A DNA stretch of 64,000 nucleotides from Tetradesmus obliquus (GCA_030272155.1 CP126205.1:1662501-1726500); one strand, 5' to 3'. Positions 11,578 through 24,456 are shown, counted from the first letter of the stretch. The notes: generated by a model from the letters alone, not told the origin. Translations and numbers: made by a program.

Positions 11578-14261
11578 AACCTGCAGGCCCTCCTTCAGGA
11601 TTAGATCCTGCAAGTCCAAAGTTGACTGCGCAGCTGAGTCTGCCATACCAAGGCAGAGCGCTTGGCCAAGGCTTGTCACCCAGAATGCATTGTACAGCGC
11701 AGCAGCTTGATCTAAATGCAGCAAGTCGCGTTGTGTTGTTGTGCTGGTTGTGTGGCACTTGATGAAGAGCTGGCCTGGGCCAGTGTGGTGTGGAGGAGAA
11801 GTCTGGGAGCCTCCTGTTCGAAAGTGAAGTAGATGTTAGAGCATGCTGACACAACTGGCTGCTGATGCTGCTTTTGTGCATGATGTCTGTGCACAAGCTG
11901 GTTGTGCTACACTACTGTTACAGCTACACCCTGTGAGGGTGATTTTGTAGGCTACTTTTTGTGCATGGGACAGGTTTTCTGGCAGGGCGCAGGCACTGCC
12001 TGGTTGTCCCGGTGAGGCGCTGCAGCCCGCACAGCATGTGTGTTGAAGTTGGAGGCACCATGCACACTCTCATTGCAGCAGCTGCTGCATGTATACTTAT
12101 CCGGTTGCTGATGTTGGTTGGGAGGAAGGTTGAGAAGCTCTGGCTTGATTAGTAGTGACACAGCTGCCCAGAGCTGGGTGCAGGCGAGCCAGCCAAACAT
12201 GACATGTATGCTCAGCTGCAGCGTGTGTTACACCTGGTCTATCAGTTGTGCAGCAGCCAGCAACATTAATACTCCTGGCTGCAAAGGCCCAGCAGCTGCA
12301 ACTGCTGAGATGTGGGTTTGTTGTGTTCGAGTATGGTAGTGTCAATGTCCGTTTGTTTGTGTCCTGCAAGGATGTGTCCTGCAAGGATGTGCCCTGCAAG
12401 GATGTGTCCTGCAAGGATGCAGGCGCAGCCAATGATAGCAAGGAGAGCGATACCCAAAGTGTCCAGCAGAGTGCCGTACAGTGTCGTTAAGCAGCAGAAG
12501 CTAAGGCATATGTGTCATGCCAGTGCTGGCTCTGTGTAGCTTGGCATGTACAAAAGCTGGTGGTCTGATTGCGGTCTTTTTTGATGAGCCAGCGGCGCAA
12601 CAGGGGCTTTGGGCTACATTGATTTACTGTTGTACTTGCGCACATGCTGCTGTTTGTTGCGGCTCATCAAGATGGCTGTCTGCCACGCTTATCACATGCA
12701 TTCACAGCACGCAATGCCAGCCTTCAGCGTAAGGTCACCTGACAGTACGGTACCTGTCTTCCAGCACTGCTTCCAAGGCAGTCAAAGTTTGCCGTCACAT
12801 GTTGCATCTGCTTTGCCAATCATGTGTGCAATGCACAATGCAGGGCTGGGATGTTCTGTGCCTGACCAGGCAGCCAGCAGCATCTCGAGAAGGCTGTGTG
12901 TTATATGACATGTTATATGACATGTTCGCTGCAGAGTAAGTCCTACTGCTCCCAACAGCTGCTTGATACACTGCTACTTTCAGTTCACACATTCTCTCAA
13001 AGCCATTGCCACAGTATGGTGAGAGATTGTGTGGCAAGTGGTGCTCTGTGCACCTGTGCGCGTTGATTAGATGCAACAGGATGGCATTAGACGGTTTGCG
13101 GCTGGTGTGGCAGCCAAACAGCACAGCTGCCTGGCACTCTGTGGGCTCAACACTGCACTCTCTTTTGCTGTGATTGTTAGGCAGTTTATGTCTCTACTGA
13201 TGGTGTGCTGTCTTTGTTTTATGGGCAGTGGATAGGCTAGGCAGATTGTGCTGCTTCATCTGTGTGGCTTTTTGGGGGCAGGGCGCTAGGTGTGTGGGAA
13301 ACAGTGCCACACTGTGAGTGTTTGTTTAGCGATTGTTTTGGCAGATAGCTCTTGGGAGCGGGGACAAAATGATAAATTAATATGCGGCTTTTCGAGTGGC
13401 ATCTGTGTCAAGTGGGAATTGCGTAGCAGCACAGAAGTAGCAGTCTGTGTGACCTGTGCGCGCAGTTGTGTGTTGCCAGAACATGACCTGGCAACACTTT
13501 GCCCCCTGCTTTTCTGTAACAGCACCCGTCCATCTCATGATCACTTCTGGTTGAAATGACAGCAGCCAAGCGGGCTGGAATTCGTCACACGGCTGGGGCA
13601 TCTGCAAGCATTAGCTTCAGCAGCCTGCTGCATCACCAGCAAGCCTTGTGGCCAGCTGCAGCAATTGTGGCGGTCAAAAAGACCTCTGATTCAGGTTAAT
13701 AATCAGAGATACACAGTATATGATTGCTACAGCCTCTTTCATTTTGCGTCTAATAATGGTTGGGGCTTTTAGGCAAACTACCCAACTGCCCAAATTGCAG
13801 TTCCGTCAGACACCCCACCTAGGCTCTGGCGCCCTGATGATGACTGACGCGACACAGCTGGGATACGCAGACAGTCAACGCTTTCAAACTCGGCAAACTA
13901 ATTCTGTTGTGCGGATTTGCTGCGACTTTGTCGTGTTGAGTATCGTGTCCGACCCTGCTGAGATACAGTACCGACACCTGTGTCTTGCACTCGCGCACGC
14001 TCTCGGCCAACACGCCTTGATCACTGCTGTACAGCTCAGTAAACATTCAACAAGCTTCTTTGGCTGACCTGTAACTGACACAGCTGTGCTCTAGTTGATA
14101 ACTCTGTGACCAAGAGCCCTGCTGGTGCTGCTGCTGCATCCATTGCAGTGGCCTGACCCTACAGCACAGACAGGCGGAGTTCTGGGCTACACGCACAGCT
14201 CTACTAGCTGTTGCTTCGAACTGCCGTTTCAGCTTGCAGCAGGCTGCTCAGTTCGAACAGC
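11578..14261. other. 2.7 kb intergenic region
   Basis: No gene supported on either strand; open frames here are short and without recognisable similarity. It contains a 15-base minisatellite at about 12358-12420 and two adjacent copies of TGACATGTTATA near 12906-12925. Part of the left side is probably the long 3' UTR of the transporter; the first TGTAA I noted is at 13515-13519. Confidence 0.4.
12358..12420. repeat. 15-base minisatellite, about four units
   Basis: Tandem units of TCCTGCAAGGATGTG, with one C variant, downstream of the acetate transporter. Confidence 0.9.
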
Positions 14262-16179
14262 ATGCGTGCAGATGAAGCAGTGGCAGAGCTAGTCACCTTT
14301 TCCTGCAGCAAGGAAGCATACGTGTATGCACCGCTGCCGCCCGCACCATCTTATGGCCACAGAGCAGAGCTATGGAACCCAGACAAGTGGCTCAAGGTGA
14401 CACAAGCAGCAGCACACGATGCAAGCCTCGGTGCTGTGCACCATATGTGTGTGAACTAACCTATGTTGTGCGGCTTACAGCAAATGTGCAGGCTCCAGAA
14501 TTCCTGCATTACTTCCTGTGCACGGCTGTTGCTGTGTGCACGGCTGTTGCTGTGTGCACGGCTGTTGCTGTGTGCACGGCTGTTGCTGTGTGCACGGCTG
14601 TTGCTGTGATGATGGAAGGCTGCGAGCGTGCCTACATCGTTGTGTCAGGTGATGGAAGTGCTGTTCTGGCGCTGCTGCTGCTGCTGCTGCTTGCAGGAAG
14701 TGCGGGTCAAGGTTATTACTGCTGGCGATTTGTGCTATGTGAGGATGCTAGATAAGGACAATGGTGAGCCCCTGCAGCACAGCAGATACTTTCATCAGCT
14801 GCAGATACTTTCATATGTTTGACTGAGGTTTGACCAGCTCATAAAGCGCTTTGCACAGCGCACACAATGCTGATACATGCCAGCTGCAAAGCATGGCAGC
14901 ATCTCTGCCAGCGGTGCCTTTTTGGTTCCATAATTGGCTCGCGCCTATGCAAGCAGCTGCACGCGCATCCTGTACACATGGAGAAGAAACAGCAGCAAAG
15001 GCTGTATCACTTTTCACACTTGTCAAATGGGTGTGAGCTAAGTAAAATTTGGAGTTTCTCAGCAGCAGTTGCTCCTGCTGCTGCTGTTGCAGGAGAGCTC
15101 TTTGCAGAGTGCCCCCTGCCGCATGATGGCACACCACTCACAACGGTGGGCAGCAGCAGCAGCAGCAGCAGCAGCATAAGTGCGGCAGCAGCAGTGGCAA
15201 TCAGGACCCGCTGCCCTCAGCCGCAGCAGCAGCACTGCATATCACTCTTGCTGGTGCCACCAACAGCATAGCAGCTGGTCTGTTGCAGTGTGGATAGCAC
15301 CATGCAGCCACAGGTGTGAAGGCGCATGGGGTGTCCTCATCGTCACACACACACCCTCCCTTAACTTACGCGGATGGCGAGTATCAACACACCACGCGTA
15401 GGTAATTCATTCGTTTATGATGCGAGCAGCATGGCAGGCCACATCAGCTGATTGCTGCACCATCATTCAGCACCTTCCTGTCACGACATGTGGTGTCACT
15501 TGTCACTTGTTACAATTGTTATTTAAGGTGTTATTTTTGTCATCTTGCATGCAGGCTGTGGAGCCTGTGGTGGACAGCAGCAGGTACTTTGTGGCGCGTG
15601 TGGAGGACAGGGAGTCACGCAAGCACGCCTTCATAGGCATCGGCTTCAGGTGAAAAAATGGCTTTTTCCGGCATCCAGGCAGTGGGTCATTGCGCCCCCC
15701 TCTGCATTTTTCATTAAATGGTGACGTGGACAGATTGTGGCTAGGTGGGGTGATGGAAAGCACGTTGTAGGCAGAGGCTTTGGGTGCGGCGGCATTTTCT
15801 GTCCCTCCAGCGCGCGTTGTGTTGTGCACTTTGTGGTGCGTGTGGAGGACAGGGAGTCACGCAAGCACGCCTTCATTGGCATCGGCTTCAGATGCGGCCG
15901 CACCAGCTGCATAGTTAATGGATCGCCTTTACTGCTTGTTGTTATGCATCATCCAGTGCATGATGATGCAGCCAGATTGGTGCTTGGTTGTCTGATGGAT
16001 AGCGCGCTAAAGGCAACAGCAGAGACTTTGTTTCGAGCTGCCGTCTATTGACCTTCATGGGCTGCTGCTGCTGCTGTTGATGCAGGGAGCGCAATGATGC
16101 GTCGGACTTTGCAGCAGCCCTGGACGACTACCGGCAGTACCTGCGCAGGAAGCAGGAAGCAGAGCAGGTGAGCTTGCCT

Positions 16180-16228
<49 letters not shown>

Positions 16229-16927
16229 GGCTGCGGCTGCTGTAACGGCGAAGCAGACATGTGTTACCCGAGAAGACCTGCAATGGTTGCGGCACACATT
16301 GCGTATCAGGCAACAGTGTTTTCTATCAAGACCCAAGGCACGTTGCAAATTGCAACCCTGAGATACGTCTTTGTCACTCTACCCTGGGCTGGTCCTGCTG
16401 GTGTGCTGCCGTGCAGATGCGGGAAGAATTCAGCAGGCTGGAAACAGCAGAAGCTGGCGGCGCTGCTGACGCTGCTGCTGCTGCTGGTGGTGGGCTGGAT
16501 CTCAGTTTAAAGCCGGGCCAAACCATCCGCATCAACCTGTCATCTGTGAGTATACTTACCACATAGCACTTCCAGCATCAGTCAGCTGAGTCCAAACACT
16601 GCAAGTTGTTTTGCAAAGCACTTCTGCAGTGCCTGGAAGCTGCTCTCCTGCAATGCAACAGAAATCTGTCTGAACAACCCTATGACGCTGTCTCTCTTGC
16701 ATGTTTTGCAATACACGACCATTGCAGGGATCTTTCTGTTCTGCCACGGTGCCCAGTCCAACTCTTCCCTGCTGCTGTGCTGCTGCCAACCTCGCTGCCC
16801 TGTTCCTGTCCGCAGAGCCTAAAACGCACCGGCAACGGGCAGCACAGCAGCGCCACAGCCACCGCCAGCAGCAGCAGCAGCAGCAGCAGTGGTGGCGGAG
16901 CATCACCACACATGAAGCTCGCACCTC

Positions 16928-16985
<58 letters not shown>

Positions 16986-17043
16986 GGGTGGCAGCTCCTC
17001 TGCATTTTTCAAACTGCAGCCGCCGCCTCCTTCTGGCCCGCCT

Positions 17044-17088
<45 letters not shown>

Positions 17089-17313
17089 CCTGCAGCAGGA
17101 GTTTTATCCCGCAGCATCAGCGGCGCCGGCGGCGGCAGCAGCAGCAGCAGCAAGCAGCAGATGGGTCCAGCTTCTAACCCCAGCAGCCCTCAAGCAGCTG
17201 CTGCAGGCGCAGCTGCAAGCCAGGCAGCAGCAGCAGCAGCAGCAGCAGACGAGGATGGTGGTGAGGATGGTGATGATTGGGGCGACTTCTGTGATGCTGC
17301 GGCGCAATCATGA
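14262..17313 (+). CDS. NECAP-like adaptin-ear-binding coat-associated protein
   Basis: Accessory protein of clathrin-mediated endocytosis that binds AP-2/AP-1 adaptor ears. Exons 14262-14396, 14697-14763, 15093-15145, 15555-15649, 16086-16167, 16417-16545 and 16816-17313 give 352 residues. Residues 1-145 form the NECAP PH-like domain: [81 protein letters not shown] linker [11 protein letters not shown] follows, then a tail rich in Ala, Ser and Pro encoded by GCT/GCA runs. The protein ends in an acidic stretch with DDWGDF (about 341-345), a WxxF-type ear-binding motif as in animal NECAPs. The start at 14262 matches the domain's usual short leader; an in-frame ATG at 14211 is possible. Confidence 0.94.
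14521..14608. repeat. 18-base minisatellite in NECAP intron 1
   Basis: Five tandem units of CACGGCTGTTGCTGTGTG, nearly perfect. Confidence 0.95.
15828..15892 (+). repeat. Copy of NECAP exon 4 3' end with lost donor
   Basis: A near-identical repeat of the segment coding [17 protein letters not shown] lies downstream of exon 4. Where the true exon has CAG|GTGA, the copy has CAGATG, so the donor GT is gone. Confidence 0.9.
16181..16228. repeat. (CTG)n run in NECAP intron 5
   Basis: About 16 uninterrupted trinucleotide units, just inside the intron after exon 5. Confidence 0.95.
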
Positions 17314-19457
17314 GAGGTTGATCATGTGTTGCTGAAGCAGCAAGATTGCACTCGTATGCAAGCAGGCTACCGACATGTGTCATACTGGGACAAGCCAAAC
17401 AGCGACTTCCCATGACGCCCTGGCGGAGGAACATGTCAAGTGTCAGCAACAAAACATTTCACCTGATCAGCCTGATGAGGCCCGCGTTCTTCTAGGTCAA
17501 GTTGTGACTGTCATTTTTGCAATGTGCCACGTGGCATTTGCTCACACATGATCGGAGATGGATTATGCCGGTGCCTACGGCCGGCGTGGGCTACTAGCCT
17601 GGCTGAGTATTACTCATCGATGATCTATAACGTGGTGTACGAACTACCCACACACATGAACAGGTTACAGTCGATGTCACTGACAGGCATGTTGCACGCA
17701 CGTCGGCTGATGGATCACCTTGAAAGCCCACCCACCACCCACATAAACATGTGCATACAACCGTGTATAAACAACACAGCACGTCTAATGACGCCCACCC
17801 CAGATTGGTCAAACTGAAACCAGCAGCAACGATGCCTGAGCATGCCCATTTGGCAAGCGCCACACACATAAACGGTTGACAATTGTCACCAGGCAGCCTG
17901 ACAAGCCTTTCGGAGATGGCCCCCCTTGGCAACGAAACTTTCATTTCCTTTTTTTTGCTGCCTGCCGCCCACAGCTTCGTTTCGAAAACCGGTACGTAAA
18001 CAGCGCCGCCTGCCGCCCACAGCAGCGCAATACAAGACAGGCAGCTGCAATGCAAATGATTGACCCAAAGCTCTGCACACACCAACCTCCAGATTTAGTC
18101 ATAGGTCACTGCATTGCCAGAACCTGGCCCTGCAAAACTCCATGCTGGGAGCCTGTCATTGGCTCCCCTAACGGGCCAGGTTCACGCATGCAACTTCCAG
18201 GATTTGTGTCAGCACACACTCATTGTTCTGCACACATTGCCTGTGAGCGGCTCACAGCTCAAAAGACGGCACATATGAAACACACAGCAGTAACCATCAC
18301 ACGCGGACGCTCGTGCAGATGACACCATATGCAGTTTCTGATGGTTCTGCGCAGCTCAAGAAGCATCAAAACCCTGCCGTGGCTTCCTTTCTAAACCACG
18401 ACACACAACGCCAAAGTTGCTCCCACCGGCTGTACCTCAACTAGCTCTCAGCCTATCACGTGCAAGCACAGTGCCGGCTGTGATGTCATTCAAACCTGTT
18501 CAAAATGCGTGCATGTGTGCCTGCTTTCCCGCCATAAAGATGCACACATGCTCCCTACGCTGTGTGCGTCAATGCCAACCGAATCATCACCAAACCAACT
18601 ATGGGTTGCACCACACCGCAGATCCTACACCCTCAGACCATGCAACTACAGGGCTAGCTGCCGCCGCATTTTAAAAGCTGATGCACACATGTGAGCTGTA
18701 TATGTAGGCGGTTCCGTAGTGTAGCCGGTTCCACAGAGGACATATGCGTGCATGTATGTGTGGATGCGTGTTCGTGCGGTGCTGCAGAGGCAATCATACT
18801 GATGCGCTGAGAAGTGGGCGACACTGCAGCAGGCTGGCTTGCACTGATATATGCTCGCGCAAACCCCCAGCAGCACAGCGCACACATGGGTTGTGAAACT
18901 TCATCCCTACAGACGATTCAGGCAGGCTCTTCAGTTGCCTTGCCAGACCTCGGACCGCACTGTGCGGAACAATTCGACTGTATGATTCAAGACAGCACGG
19001 TTTAAATCATGCTGAGTCGGCATGAGTGCACCAGTGCATGTTCAACCACGCACATCGTGCACAGACAACCTCCAACCGTGATGCAGACAGATGCAAGCAT
19101 GCCTGCAAGTCAGCATGCTTCAGTTCTGAAATAGAGACCGATGCCGGCAAGTCAGCATGCTTTGCACATTGGCTGACTTTCCATGCTATAAGGCACACCC
19201 CACAACCTTCAGCCTGAACAATCCAATCCCTATCAACCCCGCACACCCGTACATGCTGAATGAGCCAGCAACAGCCTAAAGGGACAATGTATTTACGCCC
19301 TTCAGTAGGTGTAATGGAAGCAGCTGCTACCACGATGAACAAAGCAACATCATATCTGAAGCCTCCAACACTTGATGCTATGTGGCGGCGAGTGGAAAGG
19401 AAGCAGCACAGCACCGCAACAGGGCAAGAAACCAGCGCTGCGCTGCCGATACTGTGC

Positions 19458-19458
<1 letters not shown>
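17314..19458. other. Intergenic sequence, no supported gene
   Basis: No frame with recognisable similarity or convincing splice structure. Small local duplications are visible: TGCCTGCCGCCCACAGC occurs near 17958 and 18006, and CAAGTCAGCATGCTT near 19108 and 19147. The left part is probably NECAP 3' UTR. Confidence 0.4.

Positions 19459-19518
<60 letters not shown>
19459..19518. repeat. (AGC)n run, about 20 units
   Basis: Perfect trinucleotide repeat in non-coding sequence. Confidence 0.97.
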
Positions 19519-19519
<1 letters not shown>

Positions 19520-20029
19520 CGGTATCATGTATGGCCAGTCTGTGCTACGCATCTGCAGGGGCAGCTAGATAGATCACCTCACACACACCGTATGTGCCGT
19601 CACTGGTGCACCGAGTGCATGGTGCCCGAAGCGGCACACATTTAAATGCAAACAGATACCAGCAACAGCACCGTGAATGTGCAGGATTGCCACAGAAGTA
19701 TCAAGCATATTGCACATGTTCAACAGCATTGTAAGTGTAGTACCACTGCCCACCAGCAGAAGACGCACGACTCCAGTGGATCAAAACACACACGACAGCA
19801 GCACAGCCGACAGAGATGCTTGGCCGGCAATCCATCCTAAATGTGTGCATGGACATCAACAAAGCACAAATGGCAGCAACACTGTCTGCAAAACTGGCAG
19901 CAGACCAGGGAATCCACGCGTTGACAGATCTGAAAGTCTTAGATCTGAGAAGCAACAAGGGCTGCTTTCATGTGCCTGCCTGTGCTGCTCCTCTTTGGAA
20001 CCGCACGAGCACAGCAGCAGCCGGCTGCC

Positions 20030-20166
20030 GCAGCAGCTGCCGCCACAGCTGCCACTGCAGCAACAACCGCAGCCGCCACAGCAGCAGCCGCCACTGCAGC
20101 AGCAGCCGCTGCGGCAGCTGCCGCTGCAGCAACAGCCGCGGCCACTGCCGCTACAGCAGCAACAAA
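20030..20166. repeat. Compound GCA/GCC/CTGCAG low-complexity tract
   Basis: Interrupted trinucleotide repeat (CAGCAGC, CCGCCAC, CTGCAG mixtures) that reads as poly-Ala or poly-Gln in different frames. Confidence 0.85.
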
Positions 20167-20696
20167 GCAGACCATCTGGGTGAAACAGAGGATGCGAGGC
20201 AACACAACATGCGAGGCAACACACCGACCCGACGGCTCAACAGGTTTTGTCGTTGCATGGTTTTCACACACGATTCAATGCATGCACCGGCGCCTGCTAC
20301 GCCGAGCACGCTCCTGCGCTTCATGCGAGCAAGCAGTGGTTGCCGCATGCATGCATCAGCCAGACAACCCCGCCCATACTACCATGTCGCATGCACGCAT
20401 TCTGCCAGGCAAACCCCTCTCAGCCTTCCAAGCCCCATGCATGCATCATAAGCATAACAAGTCATCAACAGATCGAGCGCAGCATGGGAACGTGACATAT
20501 GCAAGCATGGATGAAGGCCACAACACAGCCAGCCGCACAGTGCATTACTATGCTGCTACAGTAGATGCAGCATGGCCCCAAAGTAGATGCAGCACTACCC
20601 CAGATGGCTGTCAAGAGGCCCTCCGGAGGCAAGGAAAGGCGAAAGGCATCATCCGCAACCACAACCACGAAAGTCGAAACCGGAGGCAGGACCAGG

Positions 20697-20970
20697 ACCA
20701 GCCGCCGGACCAGCCGCCGGACCAGACGGAGCAACCCCCGGACCAGCCGCCAGATCAGCCGCCGGACCAGCCGGACCAGCCGACGGAGCCACCGGACCAG
20801 CCGCCGGAGCAGCCTGACGAGCCGCCGGACCAGCCGCCGGGCCAGCCGGACCAGCCGACGGAGCCACCGGACCAGCCGCCGGAGCAGCCTGACGAGCCGC
20901 CGGACCAGCCGCCGGACCAGCCGCCGGGCCAGCCGCCGGACCAGCCGCCGGACCAGGACCAGCCGCAGGC
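20697..20970. repeat. 12-base-unit minisatellite with higher-order repeat
   Basis: Units of CCGCCGGACCAG with variants. A longer block containing CCGGACCAGCCGACGGAGC is itself duplicated (about 20770-20830 and 20848-20900), so two levels of periodicity are visible. Confidence 0.92.
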
Positions 20971-21582
20971 AAGATAAGGACCACCAGCAGCCTGCGCTGC
21001 AGCTGACGCACCAGCAGCCTGCCGCAAACCATCCCACTCCCAAAGCAACAAGCAACCCTACATAAGGCGCGCACATCTGCCCAGAAACCAACGCCAGCAT
21101 GAACCAGACAACTCCTTTGTTGCGCAGCAGCGGCTGGTGTGTGTGAAGTTCTTCGCTGCAAGGTGCCGCAAAGCATATGGATGCTGCTGCATTTTCAACA
21201 AGCCTACAAGCTACGGGCACAATTGCAGCAACAACACACCTTCAGCAGGGTAATTAGGCTGCTGTGTCCAGTAGCAACAGATAGCGCGTGCGGCGGCGCA
21301 ATGCGCCTGAAGTAACAAAACATAACAAGTAACATAACATAACAACCAACGTAACAGTGTGTGCGTGGAAGCGTGAGGAGCAGCATACGCAGCGCCTGTG
21401 CTTGTGATAGCCCATTCAGCGTCACATTCCGTGGTAAATGCGGCGATAATGCAGTATGTAACATATATAACATGTCATAACAGCACATGCCTACGCGCTG
21501 CAGGCGATCAGCTGACAGCTGCTGGATTTACCCCAAGCACGAGCATCGCAAACAACTGAACAAGTTGACAAGCATTTCACCA

Positions 21583-21748
21583 TCACCATCACCCCTTTCA
21601 CCATCACCCCTTTCACCATCACCCCTTTCACCATCACCCCTTTCACCATCACCCCTTTCACCATCACCCCTTTCACCATCACCCCTTTCACCATCACCCC
21701 TTTCACCATCACCCCTTTCACCATCACCCCTTTCACCATCACCCCTCA
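21583..21748. repeat. 15-base minisatellite, about 11 units
   Basis: Nearly perfect tandem units of TTCACCATCACCCCT. There are no spacers, so this is not a CRISPR array. Confidence 0.97.
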
Positions 21749-21976
21749 GATCGCAGCAAGTACTCCATATTGCATATTGCACTATTCGCTTACCCTATAT
21801 AGCTCACTGCAACACACCCCAGTACTGATGCGGACCGTGCTGCTGATGGCTGCGGTGCAGCCCCACGCCTACTGTTGCCGAATTCAAAGCAGCATGGTAA
21901 CTGCCCCGGCTGATCTAAGGCCTAGAGCAGGACTGTGGCACAACCCATAACCACACCTAGACAATCTCTCCATTTA

Positions 21977-22250
21977 TGCGCAGTGCAAGCTGCTGCGCCA
22001 GCAAGACAGCCAGCAAGAGAGCGAGAGAGCTGGCGCAGCATAACATAAACAATGACGCCTTTTGCTGCACAGCGGCCGCACATCTGAGCACAGGGTGAGA
22101 TCACATCCCGCAGTCAATGCGCAGTGCAAGCTGCTGCGCCAGCAAGACAGCCAGCAAGAGAGCGAGAGAGAGCCGGCGCAGCATCACATAAACAAGGACG
22201 CCTTTTGCTGCATAGCGGCCGTGCAGCTGAGCACAGGGTGAGATCACACC
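21977..22250. repeat. Tandem duplication of a 131-base unit
   Basis: Unit 1 starts at 21977 and unit 2 at 22108. Both begin TGCGCAGTGCAAGCTGCTG and end near GAGCACAGGGTGAGATCACA; they differ by scattered substitutions and small indels. Confidence 0.92.
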
Positions 22251-22308
22251 AAGGCAGCTGTGCGTGCTGCCCACTTGCGCAAGTAAAGCCAACCCCCAAG
22301 AGGCACCT

Positions 22309-22522
22309 CAACCAGAGTCAGTGCATTATGCAGAGGGTAAATGCTGCCGGGCAGCATCCACTGCCAGAACCGCATCCACGCATCCATACTACCATGCATG
22401 CATATGCTTCCAACCAGAGTCAGTGCATTATGCAGAGGGTGAATGCTGCAGGGCAGCATCCGCTGCCAGTGATCTATCAGTGATCCGTGATCTATCAGTG
22501 ATCAGTGATCTATCAGTGATAG
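22309..22522. repeat. 60-base duplication and ATCAGTGATC microrepeats
   Basis: About 60 bases starting CAACCAGAGTCAGTGCATTA are repeated at 22309 and 22411. Directly after the second copy, overlapping units of TGATCTATCAGTGATC run to about 22522. Confidence 0.88.
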
Positions 22523-23841
22523 AACAGCCTGCCTCTCTGATAGCTCCTCGCCTGGCAGCAGCCGCAGCTGGAGTGCTTCACAAGGCTGCTGCAGGTCAGG
22601 AGGACCATTTCAGGGATCAGGGATCGGGGATCTGCCCTATGTCAAGTGGTTGTGCAGGAGCCAGCAATGTGTGGACAAGGCGCAGGCACTTCCCGCGCCT
22701 CTGAAGCAGCAGCAGCAGCAGCAACAGGTGCAGCAGCAGCTGCTGCCACACACTGCTGCTGCCTGCTGGGCCCTGCCGATCGGTACATTGAAAAGAATGC
22801 CTGCCAACGTTGACGGCTGTGCCGCCGCCAGTCTTGCTGGGATGCTCACTCAAGCAAGCTGTGAATCAGCAGCAACAGGCGCAGCAGCAGCTGCTGCTGC
22901 TGCACCATGCTGCTGCTGCCTGGTGCATCGAAAATAATGCCAACCAAGATGCAGCTGCGCCGCCCGCGGTGTTGCTGAGCTGCCTTCTCAATGCAGTCAG
23001 CCAAGGGTAGGATGAATCCTAGCGCTGTTAGCAGCAACATGCTCACTATGCTCATCTCACAAATAGAATCCTAGAGAGGGACATTGGCGGCCTGCAGGCA
23101 TGCATGACGCAGCAGCCACCCAGCCAAAGTGCACCCTATACTCTATGAATATGCTCGATGATTGCTTCCCATACAAGCCTCCAGGTCACCAGGAGGACAC
23201 CGACCTTCAAATAGTAAATCTATCACAGGCAGCAGCAGCAGCTGTGGTGCTAGCCTGGGCCATGGCCCAGGTCGCTGCAGGCCTAAACAGCCAGAGAAAG
23301 AGAATGGAGCAAACCGGGTGCTTTCCTCTGTGCCTGCACAACTGCTGCTGCTGCTGGTGAGTCAGCATTACAGCAGCGGGGAGCTGACCGACGCAGTATG
23401 CTGCAAAGCAATACAGCTGGCAGCAGCAGCTGCAGCACAAAGCAGCGTGCTGCATAACAATGCAACTTGTGAATTGCTCTGCTGCCTGGGGAGCTCATTC
23501 TGCCATCTCTTCCGGCACTTTTGGGGTGAGGCGCTGGCAATGGCGCAGCACTGCCGAGCAAACAACGCCATGCTGTGGGAAGCAGAGCTCGCACATATCA
23601 GAGATCAACCAGCGCACACAAACATCCAAACACAGCTCACACTGGCAACCATTTGCACAGCAGCTGGCAGTTTCGGCAGAGCTCACACAACAGCAGAGCT
23701 CACACATCAGCAGAGCTCGCACATCCCAGAACTCAGTTGACACGCAGAAGTGCAAGCACAGCTCTCATTGGTAGCCATCATGCACATCAGCTGGCAATGC
23801 AGTGCCCTGTGCCATGCAGATGATACAGTGCCGTGTGCAAA

Positions 23842-23922
23842 CAACAATGGTAGTGATGAGACAGACAGCAAATGACCACGTGTCACGTTATATCGTTATA
23901 ACGTGACGCGTGCCGCACCAGC
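23842..23922. repeat. Direct repeat copy A with perfect 11-base palindrome arms
   Basis: About 80 bases shared with copy B at 24372-24455. Copy A contains GTCACGTTATA (23882-23892), a four-base loop and TATAACGTGAC (23897-23907), a perfect inverted repeat. Confidence 0.85.
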
Positions 23923-24231
23923 GCAGTGCCATGCAAATGAGGCAGTGCCCTGTGCCATGGTGCACGAGCGAGTGTGAAACCAGCCGCACACATCATGCAC
24001 CAACCGTGGCGATGAAGTGATGGACACTTCACGCATTGCGTAGAGCCATGCCGCAATGCTTGCGTGCCCCTTGACACCAGGATGCACCACAGGGCTGCCG
24101 GCAGCATTCACTGATACAGCACCCACGGATACAGCAGCATCCACGCCCACCATACTACCATGAGCGGGCATGGAAGCACCAGCACACACAATCGTGGTCT
24201 TTGGACCAGAAGCGTCTAAAGACCCCTTTTG

Positions 24232-24263
24232 GCTTTTTGCCTTCTGGCTCGCCAGCAAAAAGC
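24232..24263. repeat. Small inverted repeat
   Basis: GCTTTTTGC (24232-24240) and GCAAAAAGC (24255-24263) could pair with a 14-base loop. No known element is implied; it lies in the probable 3' UTR of the membrane-protein gene on the minus strand. Confidence 0.55.
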
Positions 24264-24371
24264 ACTTGTGGCCTTTGGTTCTGATGCAACTATTTTACGC
24301 GCCATGGAGCGACATGCCGCAGGGCTCTGTGTGAGACCTGCCAACCAGCATGCAAACCAGCACAAGCACAC

Positions 24372-24455
24372 AACAATTGTAGTGATGAGACAGACAGCAC
24401 ATGACCACGCATCATACTATAATGTTATAACGTGACGCGTGACGACGCACCAGCG
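24372..24455. repeat. Direct repeat copy B, next to the stop codon at 24457
   Basis: Diverged copy of 23842-23922 sharing GTAGTGATGAGACAGACAGC and TATAACGTGACGCGTG. The left palindrome arm is degraded. It ends two bases from the stop codon of the minus-strand gene. Confidence 0.8.
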
Positions 24456-24456
24456 G

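Larger units (their letters stand above)
19519..24371. other. Repeat-rich intergenic block without a supported gene
   Basis: Contains the minisatellites and duplications listed separately. Long frames here (for example one coding PPDQ repeats) follow from repeats whose unit length is divisible by three. Two minus-strand segments near 22800-22860 and 22925-22985 are about three-quarters identical to each other and might be decayed exon copies of an unidentified gene, but I could not assemble a coding model. Confidence 0.4.

Noticed and set aside
19970-20977. Long plus-strand open frame with PPDQ repeats, as a possible proline-rich protein gene
   Set aside because: The open length comes from minisatellite units divisible by three. 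Other frames and the opposite strand are equally open, there is no conserved segment, and codon content changes abruptly along it.
21583-21748. CRISPR-like array
   Set aside because: Units are contiguous 15-mers without spacers, in a nuclear eukaryotic genome; this is a minisatellite.
22800-22985. Minus-strand pair of similar segments as exons of a further gene
   Set aside because: The similarity between the two is real but frames disagree, and I found no flanking exons or recognisable protein.
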